Positions 20,545-32,519 are shown, counted from the stretch's first letter. The stretch is DNA of 64,000 nucleotides from Laguncularia racemosa (GCA_037954665.1 JBBMOL010000082.1:3348001-3412000), one strand, 5' to 3'. Numbers and translations are program-made. Notes: a model not told the origin generated them from the letters alone.

Positions 20545-21970
20545 CATAACCATGCAACACGGTTGTGTTGCCTTAGTGTTAAAATAAGAAGAGCACGACC
20601 TCCCAATAAGGTCGTGTTTTGATTGTGTTAAGTCCAAAAGTCATGCCAAGAGATACACGACCTCCCAATACGGTCATGTTTCGACCATATTGAATTAAGA
20701 GAAACACGACCTCTCAACATGGCCGTGTTCCAACCGTATTGAAGCCAAATCTCACCTAAAGATACTCGACCCCTAGCACAGTCATGTGTTAGCCCATGTT
20801 GAGCAGCACGACCTCCAACATGGTTGTGTTAAGTGATGAACATTTTCAATATATATCAAATTTATCTTCTTAATTAACCAAGTTTCACATAACCAAAACA
20901 AATTAGTGAAACCTTAGATGACTTAATAGAATCAGAGGAATTAGGAGAGTTATATTATGTTGGATTAGTACTAATATTAATGTGTTGATTATACAGATAT
21001 TGACTTAGCTTAAGTTTGGGACAAGAAGTGCATAAGGCTAGGATTTCAGGTACGTGTTTACTTTGTTTGTTGTAGGTGATTGTTAGGAAGTTATATAATG
21101 AGTTATATGTGAAATAATGGAATGTTGAGACATAATGTGAATCATGTGGCTTCGTGAAGTAATGTAGTGTTATGTGAATGGAATGAGATATGTTGCTTGT
21201 GCTTGGCTTAGCCTAAGGGCCCGTAGTGGCAAATTCCTAGGGGGCACCTCGATGATCGGTATGTCGCGTTATCCCTAGTGGAGTCGTGTATCAAAATGAT
21301 TTGAGGTAGATTAGATATAGACGGGACCCGCAGTGGCAGTTCCCATTAGGGTTAGGTAGGGCTTGTAGAGGCAGTTCTCACTAGGACGAATGTTATGTGT
21401 ACCGAGGTCATGAATACCCCTATATGTGATAATTCATTTAGCATTGATGTGTAGATGAAATTGTGAATGACTTAGGGAAAAATGTTGCATATATGCATGT
21501 GATATTAATGTGATGTGTTGTGCACATGTAGGTGTGGTATTCACGTACTGAGCCTAGGCTCACCTCCCTTCCTATATTTTTTTTAGCTACATGCGGAAAT
21601 GATGAACAACTAGAATATGATGAGAATAGAAACTTGGTGGGACATTACATGGATGCGATGGTAAGAGAACACTATTACTATATGGAGGAAGAGTGACAAG
21701 AATTATGAAATTTTTGTAAATTGATGTTTTATTGTTCAATTGAAATTATGGAGATAGATGGTAGCTTGAGATTTTATGGTTATTAAATAATGAAATTTGG
21801 AATGACTCATCTGTGAGTCATTCATTCGATTATAGTTATAGTAGTATGATGGATAATGTATTTGAGCAGGTTTTGAAGTATATTGAAGTTTAGAGCCTTA
21901 GTGTGTTGCTCGGTAGTAGTGACACGTGGTGGGCTGTAGTGCTCTAGGTTCTGGGGCGTTATAGTTTAAG

Positions 21971-21982
21971 TGTTATTAGTGC
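21971..21982 (+). promoter_or_regulatory. Degenerate primer-binding site of element E
   Basis: TGTTATTAGTGC, seven bases after the 5' LTR. It matches the iMet-type TGGTATCAGAGC at nine of twelve positions. The remaining 22000-22437 is non-coding leader. Confidence 0.5.
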
Positions 21983-22437
21983 GCTGGGTTTTATGATCTT
22001 TAGAGAGTTAGGTTTGAATCTATAGAGGATAGGTTCATGATCCTTTTGAATTAAGTTTTGATCTATAGTGCCTCATGTTTATGATCCATAGGAGTATAGG
22101 TTGATGATTCCTAGAAGCTTAGGTTTTGATCAAAAGAAAAGAAATAAGTAGTTTTAAAACACTAGGTTTTGATGCTCTTTAGAATTTAAGATGTGATCTA
22201 GTAGAAATTTAGTTGATGCCTTTTCGAATTAATTAATGAAGAGAGTGGGTAAACTAGGGGATAACTATTATATTGTGTTAATCCTAATATTCTATATAGA
22301 TGTATTTTGTTGAATATTCCTGTTTAATATAGGAATATACCTATGTTTGAGCTTGATTATACATAGATGTATACTGTCACTAACTCTCCTTATAAATTCT
22401 AACACTAGAATCATTCTACTATCCCAATTTACATAAA

Positions 22438-24960
22438 ATGCCTCCAACAAGAAATATTAGGCTAGGTTCATCTAGTGTTGGATAGGGTGGAGATGCCCTA
22501 GAGGATAGGAACCTTCAAAGACCACCTCAACAGGAAACCCCGGAGTAAGCTAATGTCACCGTTACTTAATTGCTAGAGACTGTAAATGCTCTAGTAGGAA
22601 TGTTGGCACAATAACAATAGTAGGTTGTGCGACTTGTCATGCCTATAAAGGAACTTTATAGGCTTGACAAATTTGTAAGACTAGCTAAGGAGTTCCACCC
22701 AAAGGTTGATGGTCCAATAGAGGTTGAATATTGGATCACTAAGACTGAGAGGACCTTTGAAGCCTTCATGGTCCCAAAAGATAGAGAAGTGAGGTATGTT
22801 ACCTATATGTTGAAGGGAGTAGCTATAGATTGGTGGACTAGTATGTCTAGATTAACAGGAGCTCTTGACTAATGGCAAAGGTTTAAGGAACTCTTTTATG
22901 AGAAGTACTTCCTTAGCAGCATTAGGGACAAAATGGAGGCGGACTATTATAACTGCTAGCAAGGTAGTAAATCTGTTGAGGCATATGAAGTGGAGCTAAA
23001 CCACTTGAGCAAATTTTTGCCAAAGGTGATGACAGGAGATGATGCCTCTAGAGCGAGAAGATTCCTGAGGGGATTAGAGCCTACTCTACAACATGAAGTG
23101 GGGGCTTTTCAATTAATTACTTATGCAGGAGTAGTTGACAAAGCCAAATACTTGGAGCAGAGCAAAAAAGAAAACAGAGGAATAAGTATCCCATAGAACA
23201 AGATCAATTCTAGGAAAAAGGCTTATTTCCAACATACCTTATGCAAATAAAGGGTAGAGGCTAGTGATATATCCAACCAAACCTATGGCTTATGCACCTA
23301 GATCTCTTTAAATGAGGCCTGTACCTCTAGCATTGCCTCCCCTACCACAAGCAGGCCAAGGTGTCATATGTCCTAGATGTTTAGGACCGCATGATCTACA
23401 AAAGTGTAATTAGCCAGATGATGTGCTCAAAACTAAGTTTAAGCACACAAAAATCAAGATTGAAAGACAATTAGACAATGCCAATCAACTAGTTTAACAA
23501 ATGCGCTAATCCTCAATGTTTATGAACCAATTCTTCAAATGTGACGTAATCAAGATTGAATGAACCAAATGTGATTAGCTTTGATACCAAAAGATGATGT
23601 GCCTAAAAGGGGCTTTAAGCATATTGAAATGAACCAATTAAACAACTCTTAAGTGATAAGATCAAACCGATTCAAATTGGAGCAAAATGGCATGAACCCT
23701 AAACTTTTAAGGTAATCCGATTAATAAAAACAATGTTAATTAAAAACCACAAGGATGATATTGATCAAATGAATCATGAATTTAACTCAATTTCCAATAA
23801 AATTCCAATCAAAACATCAACACATAAACCATAAAAATCCTCCTTAACTCTAAGGAATTCCACGCAAACAATATGAAGTAAATTGAAAGGCAATATCAAG
23901 AGATAAAACCAATCAATTGGAAAACAATACAAGAAAGGATTTTGGATCACAAGTGACACCAAAATCAAATCAAGAGCCAACCTAATTGACCTTAGATATG
24001 ACTCACTAGCGATGAAAAGGAAAAACACAATAAAGGGAAATTGATATTACTCATAATTCTCTTTGTTGCAACTTGCTACAATTCTAATTTTTGGATTGAA
24101 ATTGTTAAGAGCTAATGGATTTAGGATGAACCCTAAGCCTCACTAGAAAATGTGTTTTGCTGCAAATTTCAAAAGCTCCCTCAAAACCCTACTTAAGCAA
24201 GCATTTATACTTGCTCCCTTTAGGGTTAAAAAGTCCACAAAAGTACAACTATGCCACTTTAGGGTGGCTGGTCGTAAAAGCACCTATTATAACCAAATAA
24301 AAGTGTTCCAAAAACTTACAACATAAATGATTCACATAAATAAATTACAAGTGAAAATGGTCTTCAACATGCTAGTTCTTTAATAGGATTCATTGACCTA
24401 GCTCATCGCCGGTTCAGGTCAGTTTATGGATAACCCACAAGCTGAGTCTTAGTGAGTTTGTCCATCACCCTGTAAAGCCTAATAAGTGTGCTTGTTGGAA
24501 TATACAATACATGAGTAATAGAAAAGAGGTTAGTAAACAAATAATTCCAGGGTCGATTTGCTAAAAAAGGACCCTCATTGCCAAGATTTGAAATCCTTTG
24601 GCTCCTGCCCTAATGATAAGTGTTGTAGGATTTTGATTCCTATCACTAAAAGGGGCATGCTTCTCTTGTAGCAAAACTGGACACACCAGCAGGAACTGTA
24701 CTGAAAGGATCCTCCCTCAGACTTTTTGCTACACTTGTAATTAGAGAGGTCATAGATCATTTAAGTGTGGTACTTAGCACACTCAGGTAATTGTACCCCC
24801 ATAAGCCCCACAACCTGTAAGGACTACGCCTAGAGGACCAGTAGGTAGAAATCAGAATGTAGGACTAAGACAAAGGGCACATGGTAGAGTGTTCACATTA
24901 CAACAGCAGTAACAACAATAAGATGCCCATGTTCGAGATACCAAGCAAGTATACTGCTCA
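22438..24960 (+). pseudogene. gag pseudogene of element E, interrupted by G
   Basis: Starts ATG 22438 (MPPTRNIRLGSSS) but has many stops. The capsid domain is readable at 22627-23196: LYRLDKFVRLAKEFHPKVDG, EVEYWITKTERTFEAF, GVAIDWWTSM, FKELFYEKYFLSSIRDKME and the FLRGLEPTLQHEVGAF segment, all typical of chromovirus gag. Zinc-knuckle pieces follow: CPRCLGPHDLQKC just before G (about 23360-23410), and CFSCSKTGHTSRNC and CYTCN...HRSFKCG after it (about 24655-24780). G (23419-24645) was inserted between the knuckles. Nucleic-acid-binding structural protein in life; inactive now. Confidence 0.82.
23419..24645 (-). mobile_element. Remnant G: deleted F-family element inside E gag
   Basis: Shows a short piece of one LTR end (TGATGTGCTCAAAACTAAG, from 23419), a leader fragment, an iMet-like primer site on the minus strand (TTTTGGTATCAAAGC, about 23579-23593) and one full LTR (23596-24645, TGATGTGCC...CCTATCA) that is clearly related to F. 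Everything else has been deleted. Flanks ccaga and ctaaa differ by two transitions and could be an aged duplication. The TATA inverted repeat is present with one change at about 24201-24220. Confidence 0.75.
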
Positions 24961-25600
24961 TAAACTTAAACACTGCTTATATACTATTTGACATAGGTGC
25001 AACACATTCTTGTATATCATTTGTATTTATGAATGTATGTGGATTAAAACCTGTTGTATTGGAGAATGCTATGATTTTAAATACTGCATTTGGAGTAGGG
25101 GGAAATTAGATCAAATGTGTAAAGAGGTAGAGATTGTAATATATGGCAAGGAAATGCCAATTGAATTTTTTGTATTAGAGATGATAGAGTTTGATCTAAT
25201 TTTAGGGGTAAATTGGTTGTATAAGTATCATGTCACTATAGATTGTCACAATCTAGTGGTTAAGTTTGATTTTCTTGATGAGGAGTAAATTGTATACAAG
25301 TTAGAACCATAGAGGCCTGCGACCTTTCTAACATACGAGTTGTGAAATAAAGGAAGATTATCAGCCTTATTAATAGAGATAGGGCAAGTTAAGGAATTGA
25401 GAACCGTGTAAGTAATGAATGAGTATACAGATGTTTTTCCTGAGAATTTTTCGAGTTTACTACCATCCAAAGAGATAGAGTTTTGTATCGATCTTGTATC
25501 GGGAATGGCACCTATATCTAAAGCACCGTATAGAATGGCACCTACTGAACTATCTGAACTAAAGACTTAACTATAAGAGCTTTAAGATAGTGGGTTTATA
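24961..25600 (+). pseudogene. Protease and linker region of element E
   Basis: Aspartic protease with active site FDIGATHSCISF (about 24985-25023), where the usual DTG reads DIG, followed by FGVGG, IYGKEMPIEFFVLEM and DLILGVNWLYKYHVTIDC (25130-25250), the standard chromovirus protease order. The linker to RT (25290-25600) has FPENFSSLLPSKEIEFCIDL and AP.SKAPYRMAPTELSELK, the usual lead-in, with several stops. Non-functional. Confidence 0.82.
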
Positions 25601-26093
25601 AGACTAAGTGTACCATGGGGTGCTCTGGTGCTATTTATCAAAAAGAAAAATGGGAGTATGAGGCTGTGTATAGATTATAGGGAGCTAAATCAAGTCATAA
25701 TCAAGAACAAACACCTTCTCCCTAGGATTGATGATCTATTTGATCAATTACAAAGAGCTCAAATCTTCTCTAAAATTGACTTAAGATTGGGGTACCATCA
25801 GTTAAGAATTAAGGAGGAAGACATACAAAAAACTACTTTCAAGACTCAGTATAGGCATTACGAGTTTCAAGTGATGCCTTTTAGTTTGACAAATGCTCCA
25901 GCAGCCTTTATGGACCTCATGAATAGAGTGCTTAGAGACTGGTTGGATCAGTTTTTAGTGGTTTTTATAGATGGTATCCTCATCTATTCTAAAAGTAGAG
26001 AAGAACATGAAGCACATCTTAGAACCGTACTAGAGAGACTCAGGGAAGAAAAACTTTATGCAAAATTCAGTAAGTGCATTGGTTAGAACGAGT
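25601..26093 (+). pseudogene. Reverse transcriptase region of element E
   Basis: Readable through 152 codons from 25628: VLFIKKKNGSMRLCIDYREL, LPRIDDLFDQLQRAQIFSKI, DLRLGYHQLRIKEEDIQKT and MPFSLTNAPAAFMDLMNRVL. The catalytic YxDD box reads VFIDGILIYS: codon 25970-25972 is Asp but 25973-25975 is Gly, so the second catalytic aspartate is lost. A stop/frameshift ends the frame at about 26084 in the KCIG region (usually KC.FW). Confidence 0.88.
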
Positions 26094-26938
26094 ATCCTTC
26101 TTAGGACATATGGTGAATAAAAATGGTATATCAATAGACCCTGAGAAGGTGAAGGCAATGAGTGATTGGCCAAGACTAAGAACTATAACAGAAGTAAGGA
26201 GTTTTCTAGGATTAGCTGGGTACTACAGACACTTCGTAGAAGGATTCTCTCAGTTAACAACTCCATTGACTCAATTGACAAAGAAAAAGGCTATGTTTGT
26301 ATGGAGTGAGGAATGTGAGAGCAGCTTCACAACATTGAAAAATAAATTAGTGATAACTCCAGTGTTGGCTCTACTGAAGATGGGAGAAGAATTTAAAGTA
26401 TTCAATAATGCATCAAATCAAGGTTTGGGGTTTGTGCTTATGCAAAATGAGAAAGTCAGTGCATATGCTTCCTGCCAGCTAACGATATGAGAATAATTAC
26501 CCCACCCATGGCTTGGAATTAGCTGCTATGATTTTGGCACTAAAATTGTGGAGACACTATCTTTATGGGGAGAAGTGTAAAATCTTTATAGACCATAGAA
26601 GTTTGAAGTATTTGTTTACTCAGAAGGAGTTGAATATAAGGCAAAGAAGGTGGCTAGAACTGATAAATGATTATGATATAGAAATTCATTATCACCCTGG
26701 AAAAGCAAATGTGGTTGTAGATGCTTTAAGCTGGAAGAAACACATAATTATTGCAGGATTAATCACGTCTCAGAAGAAGATATTAAAAGATATGGATAAG
26801 TTGAAATTGGAAGTAGTGACACGAGAAGTGAGAAATAGATTGGCTACAATTAGTATCCAACCCAATCTTCTAGATCAGATTAAGACTGCACAAATGGAAG
26901 ATCTTAAAATTCAGAAGATAAGGAACAAAGTAGAATAA
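26074..26938 (+). pseudogene. RT thumb and RNase H region of element E
   Basis: Two frames. 26074-26490 covers VSFLGHMVNKNGISIDPEKV, GLAGYYRHFVEGFSQLTTPL and the RNase H start FKVFNNASNQGLGFVLMQ, in which the first catalytic Asp (usually V.TDAS) reads NNAS. After a frame break near 26480 the second frame (26513-26938) has ELAAMILALKLWRHYLYGEK, IFIDHRSLKYLFTQKELN, RQRRWLELINDYDIEIHYHP and ANVVVDALSWK. A single RNase H domain is seen. Confidence 0.85.
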
Positions 26939-26959
26939 GGGGGAAGCTAAGGAATTTGT

Positions 26960-27900
26960 GTTGAACATTGAAGGAGTAGTCAAGTATAGTAATAGGTGGT
27001 GTATTCCAAATAACACAGAATTAAAGAGGAAGATTATGAAGGAAGCCCATTACTCAGGGTATACAGTACACCTAAGAAGCACCAAGTTGTACAAGGATCT
27101 GAAGAATACTTATTGGTGAAAAAATATGAAACGGGAGATAGTCGAATATGTGTCTAGGTATCTCACCTATCAACAAATAAGGATTGAACACCAAAGATCA
27201 GCTGGTGAGTTACAACCTCTTCCTATGCCTGAATGGAAGTGGGAACACATAACTATGGATTTTATCACAGCACTCCTGAGAACAAGAGAGAAATATGATG
27301 CAATTTGGGTGATAGTAGACAGATTAATTAAGTTCACACATTTCTTGCTAATAAAAGTGGACTACAGATTAGAATGGTTTGCTCAAATGTTTATTAAAGA
27401 GATTGTTAGGTTATAAGGGATCCCAACTATGATTACATCTAACAGGGATACTTGTTTTGTGAGCAAGTTCTGGAAAAGTCTACATCAAGCTTTGGGAACT
27501 AAACTCTTGTTTAGTACAACATTTCATCCTTAGACAGATGGTCAAACTGAAAGAACTATTCAAATTCTGGAAGATTTACTAGAGCTTGTACATTAGATCA
27601 AGGGGGTAACTGGAGTGATCATTTACCTTTAGTAGAAATTTCTCATAACAACAGTTACCAAGCTACTATGCAGATGGCTCCTTATGAAGCGTTATATGGA
27701 AGGAAGTGCAGATCTCCTTTACATTGGGATGAAGTGGGAGAAAGACGAGTATTGGGGCCAGAGATAGTACAGGAAACAGTAGACAAGGTTAAAGTCATAA
27801 GGTAACGGATCCTATTAGCCTAGAGTTGCCGGAAAAGTTATGCAAACAAGCGACGACAACCTCTAGAGTTTCAAGTGGGAGATAAAGTCTTAATGAAGAT
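26960..27900 (+). pseudogene. Integrase region of element E
   Basis: The zinc-binding domain shows the His part near HYSGYTVHLRSTKLYKDLKN, but the Cys pair reads YLTY (27159-27170), both Cys replaced by Tyr. The catalytic core has TMDFI with the first Asp, ITSNRDTCFVSKFW where the second Asp is Asn (codon 27441-27443), and TDGQTERTIQ with the Glu. Stops at about 27417 and 27530. The GKY.LLFSTTFHP and APYEALYGRKCRSPL segments (27500-27720) fit the chromovirus family. Integrase activity could not survive these changes. Confidence 0.85.
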
Positions 27901-28303
27901 ATCTACAACTAAAGGGGAAATCAGGTTTGGACTGTGGGGTAAGCTAAATCCAAGATATGTGGGTCCATTCAAAATTCTAGAAAATCAGAACAGTAGCGTA
28001 TAGGTTGGCTCTACTGCCAAGTCTGGCCAGAGTACATGATGTGTTTCATGTGTCGATGTTAAGAAAGTTTGTACCAAACCCAAATCAAGTGATGGCTTTG
28101 GAACCTTTGAATGTGTAGCTAGATTTGTCATCAATAGAAAGACCTGAGAGGATAGTGGATACCAAGGAAAAAGTTCTAAGAAGAAGGAGTATTCCTTATG
28201 TTAAAGTGTAATGGACAAATCAAACAAAGCAAGAGGCGACATGGGAATTAGAAGAAATGAAGAGAAAGCATCCATAACTTTTCCCAATTCCAGGTAACTT
28301 TTG
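27900..28303 (+). pseudogene. Integrase C-terminus and chromodomain-like tail of element E
   Basis: GKLNPRYVGPFKI, RVHDVFHVSMLRKFVP and PNQVMALEPLNV (27935-28115) are the usual integrase C-terminal motifs. They are followed by a chromodomain-like segment RRRSIPYVKV then TNQTKQEATWELEEMKRKHP (28180-28275), interrupted by a stop where Trp or Gln is usual. Such tails are thought to guide integration to heterochromatin in chromoviruses. Confidence 0.75.
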
Positions 28304-28320
28304 AGGACGAAATTTTTAAT

Positions 28321-28333
28321 AAGGGGGGGAGAA
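28321..28333 (+). promoter_or_regulatory. Polypurine tract of element E
   Basis: AAGGGGGGGAGAA directly before the 3' LTR start TGTAATACACG, preceded by TTGAGGACGAAATTT, a context usual for plant Ty3/gypsy elements. Confidence 0.85.
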
Positions 28334-30308
28334 TGTAATACACGATTATATATATATAAGGGCTAGGGTAATTTCACAATTTCAAATAAGAGGAGGGGGA
28401 AGTTTTGTCTTTTCTAACGGGACTATATATATGTGAAAATGACCTGAGGTTCCTTTCTTTTCTACACATGTTCATAATAGCCGCCTAGAGACACAAAAAG
28501 AGAGAAAGGGAGAGAGAACCTCTTCAAGAAAATGTAGAGCAGTCCAAGGAGGTAGCGCAGCTAAGCAAAAAGGTACAATTTTTATCATTTAATGCGTATT
28601 TTATTAAGAGGAGACTTACCCATGAAATCTAATTGGTTGTTTATAGAAATCAAACTTGAGGACGGATTGACTAAGCACGGGAGTGATTGGATTGGGAGTT
28701 TCAAACTAAATTCGGATTAGGTAAGAGATATTAATGCGTATGTTTGGATCTACTTAAGCTTAAAAGTAGGAAATTATGAGATTGGACAAATCAAGGATAG
28801 AAATATTAGGGTTCGTGGGATTGGCTGAGAGATACATGACCTCTCAACACGGTCGTGTTACGACCGTGTTGAATGTAATAGTATACCGAGAGATATATAG
28901 TCCCTAACACAGTCGTGTTATGATTATGTTGAATTTAAAAGTGTCCCAAGAGATACATGACCATGCAATACAGTTGTGTTGCCCTTGTATTAAAATAAGA
29001 ACACGGTCTCCCAACACGATCATGTTTCGACTGTGTTGAATTGAGAGAAGCACGGCCTCTCAACACAACCGTGTTCCAACCGTGTTGAAGCTAAATCTCA
29101 CTAAGAGATATACGACCCCTAACACAGTCATATGCTAGCCCGTGTTGAGCAACACAACCTCCAATATGGCCGTGTTAAGTGATGAACATTTTCAATATAT
29201 ATCAAATTTATTTTCTTAATTAACCAAGTTCCACACAACCAAAACAAATTAGTGAAACCTTAGATGACTTAATAGAATAAGAGGAATTAGGAGAGTTATA
29301 TTATGTTGGATTAGTACTAAGATTAATGTGTTGATTATACAGATATCGACTTAGCTTAAGTTTGGGACAAGAAGTGCATAAGGCTAGGATTTCAGGTACG
29401 TGTTTACTTTGTTTGTTGTAGGTGATTGTTAGGAAGTTATATAATGAGTTGTATGTGAAATAATGGAATGCTGAGACATAATGTGAATCATGTGGCTTCG
29501 TGAAGTAATGTAGTGTTATGTGAATGGAATGAGATATGTTGCTTGTGCTTGGCTTGGCCTAAGGGCCCGCGGTGGAAAATTCCTAGGGGGCACCTCGATG
29601 ATCGGTATGTCGCGTTGTCTCTAGTGGAGTCGTGTATCGAAATGATTTGAGGTAGATTAGATATAGACGGGACCCGTAGTGGCAGTTCCCATTAGGGTTA
29701 GGTAGGGCTCGTAGAGGCAGTTCTCACTAGGACGAATGTTATGTGTACCGAGGTCATGAATACCCCTATATGTGATAATTCATTTAGCATTGATGTGTAG
29801 ATGGAATTGTGAATGACTTAGGGAAAAATGTTGCATATATGCATGTGATATTAATGTGATGTGTTGTGCACATGTAGGTGTGGTATTCACGTACTGAGCC
29901 TAAGCTCACCTCCCTTCCTATATTTTTTTTAGCTACATGCGGAAACGATGAACAACTAGAATATGATGAGAATAGAAACTTGGTGGGACATTACATGGAT
30001 GCGATGGTAAGAGAACACTATTACTATATGGAGGAAGGGTGACAAGAATTATGAAATTTTTGTAAATTGATGTTTTATTATTTAATTGAAATTATGGAGA
30101 TAGATGGTAGCTTGAGATTTTATGGTTATTAAATAATGAAATTTGGAATGACTCATTTGTGAGTCATTCATTTGATTTAGTTATAGTAGTATGATGGATA
30201 ATGTATTTGAGCAAGTTTTGAAGTATGTTGAAGTTTAGAGTCTTAGCGTGTCGCTCGGTAGTAGTGACACGTGGCGGGTTGTGGTGCTCTAGGTTTTAAG
30301 GCGTTACA
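28334..30308 (+). repeat. 3' LTR of element E
   Basis: 1975 bp, ends TGTAA...TTACA. TATA box 28422-28434, palindromic minisatellite 28830-29180 with about six units. Contains no coding frame of note. Confidence 0.9.
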
Positions 30309-32009
30309 TGAATATTGCCATTTTTTTGCGGAAAAGATTACCATTGTAAATTCCAAAAAAATGATTATACATAATTAATTGTAAATTGTATTATCGTTGT
30401 ATTCATTGCATAGTAAATGAATTCAAAATGAAGCATCTTGATCTTCATCATACAAGATTTTATTTTAGATTAATATCAGTCATTGAAATTAATAGACAGT
30501 TTTTTGTTAAGATGACAAAATGAGATATAAGAAGCATCATCTTTCATTGGCATAACATTTATTTGACAATAATGATGTCATTTTGGAGTAAATAATTTTT
30601 TTCTTTAAATTTATGCTGTTGCCTTATTTTAGTTATGGCGGCATGGAACTATACGATGATGCGGATGACGGATCAGACCACATATACAAACAACGTTTAA
30701 TTAGCAGCACAGTAAAATGTTCTTCATACTGTTTTTAATATTACACAAGATAAAAGCACTTTGTTTTGTTATTTGTATTTTACAAATTCAACGCTTGAAC
30801 ACTCACCCATATTCAATAAGGTTTCCATCTATTACATTGCTCTTATGAATCGCTTCTCAATTGTTGTTTTACTCTTTTTTAAACACATCATCTAGTTTCT
30901 TTTATCTGCAGTTATTTGAAATTCAAAAACTCATCTATAGCCTGATGATGTATAGTTAGCTCCAAGACTTTCTGAACAGGTTATGTTTATTGAGACATTG
31001 AACTCTCTCGATGTGACGTAGTTGTTTGGTCATTACTTTGGTAGGCTGGAAATGCGGGTTTAATGGGTTGGTCTGTCTCGACCCGTATTGGTTTCTAGGT
31101 TAACAAGGGTTGACTTGTATTAAAAGCGAGTCGAAAATATTGGCCTAACCTATTTCACACGGGTTTTGGGCTAAGCAGATTAATTCACAAATCCACAATT
31201 CACTTTTAATAATATTTTTCAGAAAATTATATATTTTTAAAATAATAATGCATTTTTGGTTTTTGACAATATATATGTCATACAATAATTAGATAAAATC
31301 AATAACTATTTGATATACATTGAAACAATTTTTTAACTTAATAATAACTCATAACAATTACTCATCCTTAACAATTATTCAATAAAAAAGAATCGGAACG
31401 GGCTGTTCTGGTTCAACAAAGAATAATAAAAGATTATTATAAAAGAATTATAATGAAGTAACGAGAAGATGATAGAGATGAGAAATGAAAGGGAGAGGTA
31501 AGAGAGGAAAGGACAGCGTGTGTTGACTCTTGATTGTTGTCACTTGTTTGTTGTGTAGACTGCACAGAGCACGTAGAGGCCGAGCCCTTTTTTTTTTTTA
31601 ACCCGTACTAACCGTGCAGGCTAATTCAATTGCCATTATTTATTTATTTATAGTATACGGGTCTAAGCAAGCCAACTTGTAGGGCGAGTTAGCTTGAGGG
31701 TCAAGCAAGCCAATCTAAAAATTATGTAGACAAAATTTCTAACTCAATTTATACTTTTTTGTAGGTTAAATGAGCTGACATATTTGGACAACCTTGTATG
31801 CATGAATGTAAACATATGGTAAGTTCTATGAAGTAAATAAACTATGATTAGCATTACAATTCTACAATGTTTAAAGAAAGGCAAATATTTATGCAATTTG
31901 ATGTTATTGGTATTTCTCAGCAACATTTATATTAAACTTTTCTCCCATTGTTCTAATCCTACTCTTGCATATATTTAATTTATAATTGTTTCACAATTAA
32001 TCTTTAACA
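30309..32009. other. AT-rich non-LTR sequence; possible old hAT-like fragment
   Basis: No gene recognised. Between about 31040 and 31800 the text has GGGTT/AACCC and GGCTAAGC words (TAATGGGTTGG near 31060, GGGTCTAAGCAAGCC near 31668), of the kind found in small hAT-related elements. I could not match terminal repeats or an 8-bp duplication. The rest is simple AT-rich DNA. Confidence 0.35.
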
Positions 32010-32017
32010 CATTTGAC

Positions 32018-32511
32018 TAGGGATGTAAGCGGAATGTATTTAGGCCGAGTTTAGTAAACTTAATACCCATTTTGTTATCCTAATTGGTGACCCAAACCTA
32101 TCTCAAATCCCATAAGGTTTTTGATAAAGTACTCAAAACCCGTTCTAAAACCTAATAAGGATTCAATAAGTAATTTGAAATCTATCTCAAATCCATTAGT
32201 ATTTTTTTTTTAAATTCTATTATTAGTTTTAAGTCTTTAGTTATTTATTATGATTATTTTTATAAAATATAGCTTATATTCTTACAAATATCTAATAATA
32301 TTTATCTACTTAATTATAAAAAAATTTTACCAAATCCAGGTTTCTAACAGGTTTAATATTTATTCCATTATTCATTTAAAATCCTATAGGTTTTTTTTTT
32401 TTAAAAAAAAAAAATTATAATCCATCCGAAATGTTATAGAACTCTATTTATAGGGTTTTAAATGGGTTAGGTGAATCGGAAACTGATGGTGCCTGTTCGC
32501 TTACATCCTTA
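32018..32511. mobile_element. 494-bp hAT-like MITE
   Basis: Terminal inverted repeats TAGGGATGTAAGCGGA and the complement of CGCTTACATCCTTA, sharing an uninterrupted GGATGTAAGCG core. Flanked by a perfect 8-bp duplication CATTTGAC (32010-32017 and 32512-32519), the length typical of the hAT superfamily. The interior is AT-rich, non-coding, and repeats phrases such as CAAATCC and TAATAGG. Non-autonomous; no transposase in the window. Confidence 0.88.
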
Positions 32512-32519
32512 CATTTGAC

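Larger units (their letters stand above)
16255..20835 (+). repeat. Palindromic minisatellite in E 5' LTR (split by F)
   Basis: Units of about 60-65 bases: gagagatacacgacc, then a near-palindrome of the form AACACGGTCGTGTT, then CGACCGTGTTGAA. About two units precede F (to 16395) and about five follow it (20545-20835). The intervening 16396-20549 is element F plus one target-duplication copy. Confidence 0.75.
15747..21963 (+). repeat. 5' LTR of element E, interrupted by F
   Basis: About 2.06 kb of LTR sequence once F (16396-20544) and one duplication copy are removed. Terminal TG has mutated to TA and the terminal CA to TA. TATA box at 15857-15869 in the context GACTATATATATATG. Downstream of it are palindromic repeats AACACGGTCGTGTT-like (16255-16395 and 20545-20835), a segment also matching the 3' LTR at 28830-29180. 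The right part (about 20860-21963) matches 29190-30308 almost base for base. Confidence 0.85.
15747..30308 (+). mobile_element. Element E: decayed chromodomain-type Ty3/gypsy element
   Basis: Plus-strand element with 5' LTR 15747-21963 (interrupted by F), a degenerate iMet-type primer site, gag with zinc knuckles (interrupted by G), protease, RT, RNase H, integrase and a chromodomain-like end, then a polypurine tract (28321-28333) and 3' LTR 28334-30308. LTR ends are TGTAA...TTACA in the 3' copy and TATAA...TTATA in the 5' copy. Domain order (integrase last, chromodomain-like tail) and gag style suggest a chromovirus, perhaps the Del/Tekay group. Flanking 5-mers (agaac and tgaat) do not match. 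Dozens of stops make it non-functional. Confidence 0.88.

Noticed and set aside
31040..31800. A second hAT-like MITE
   Set aside because: Word composition is suggestive, but terminal repeats and flanking 8-mers do not match.
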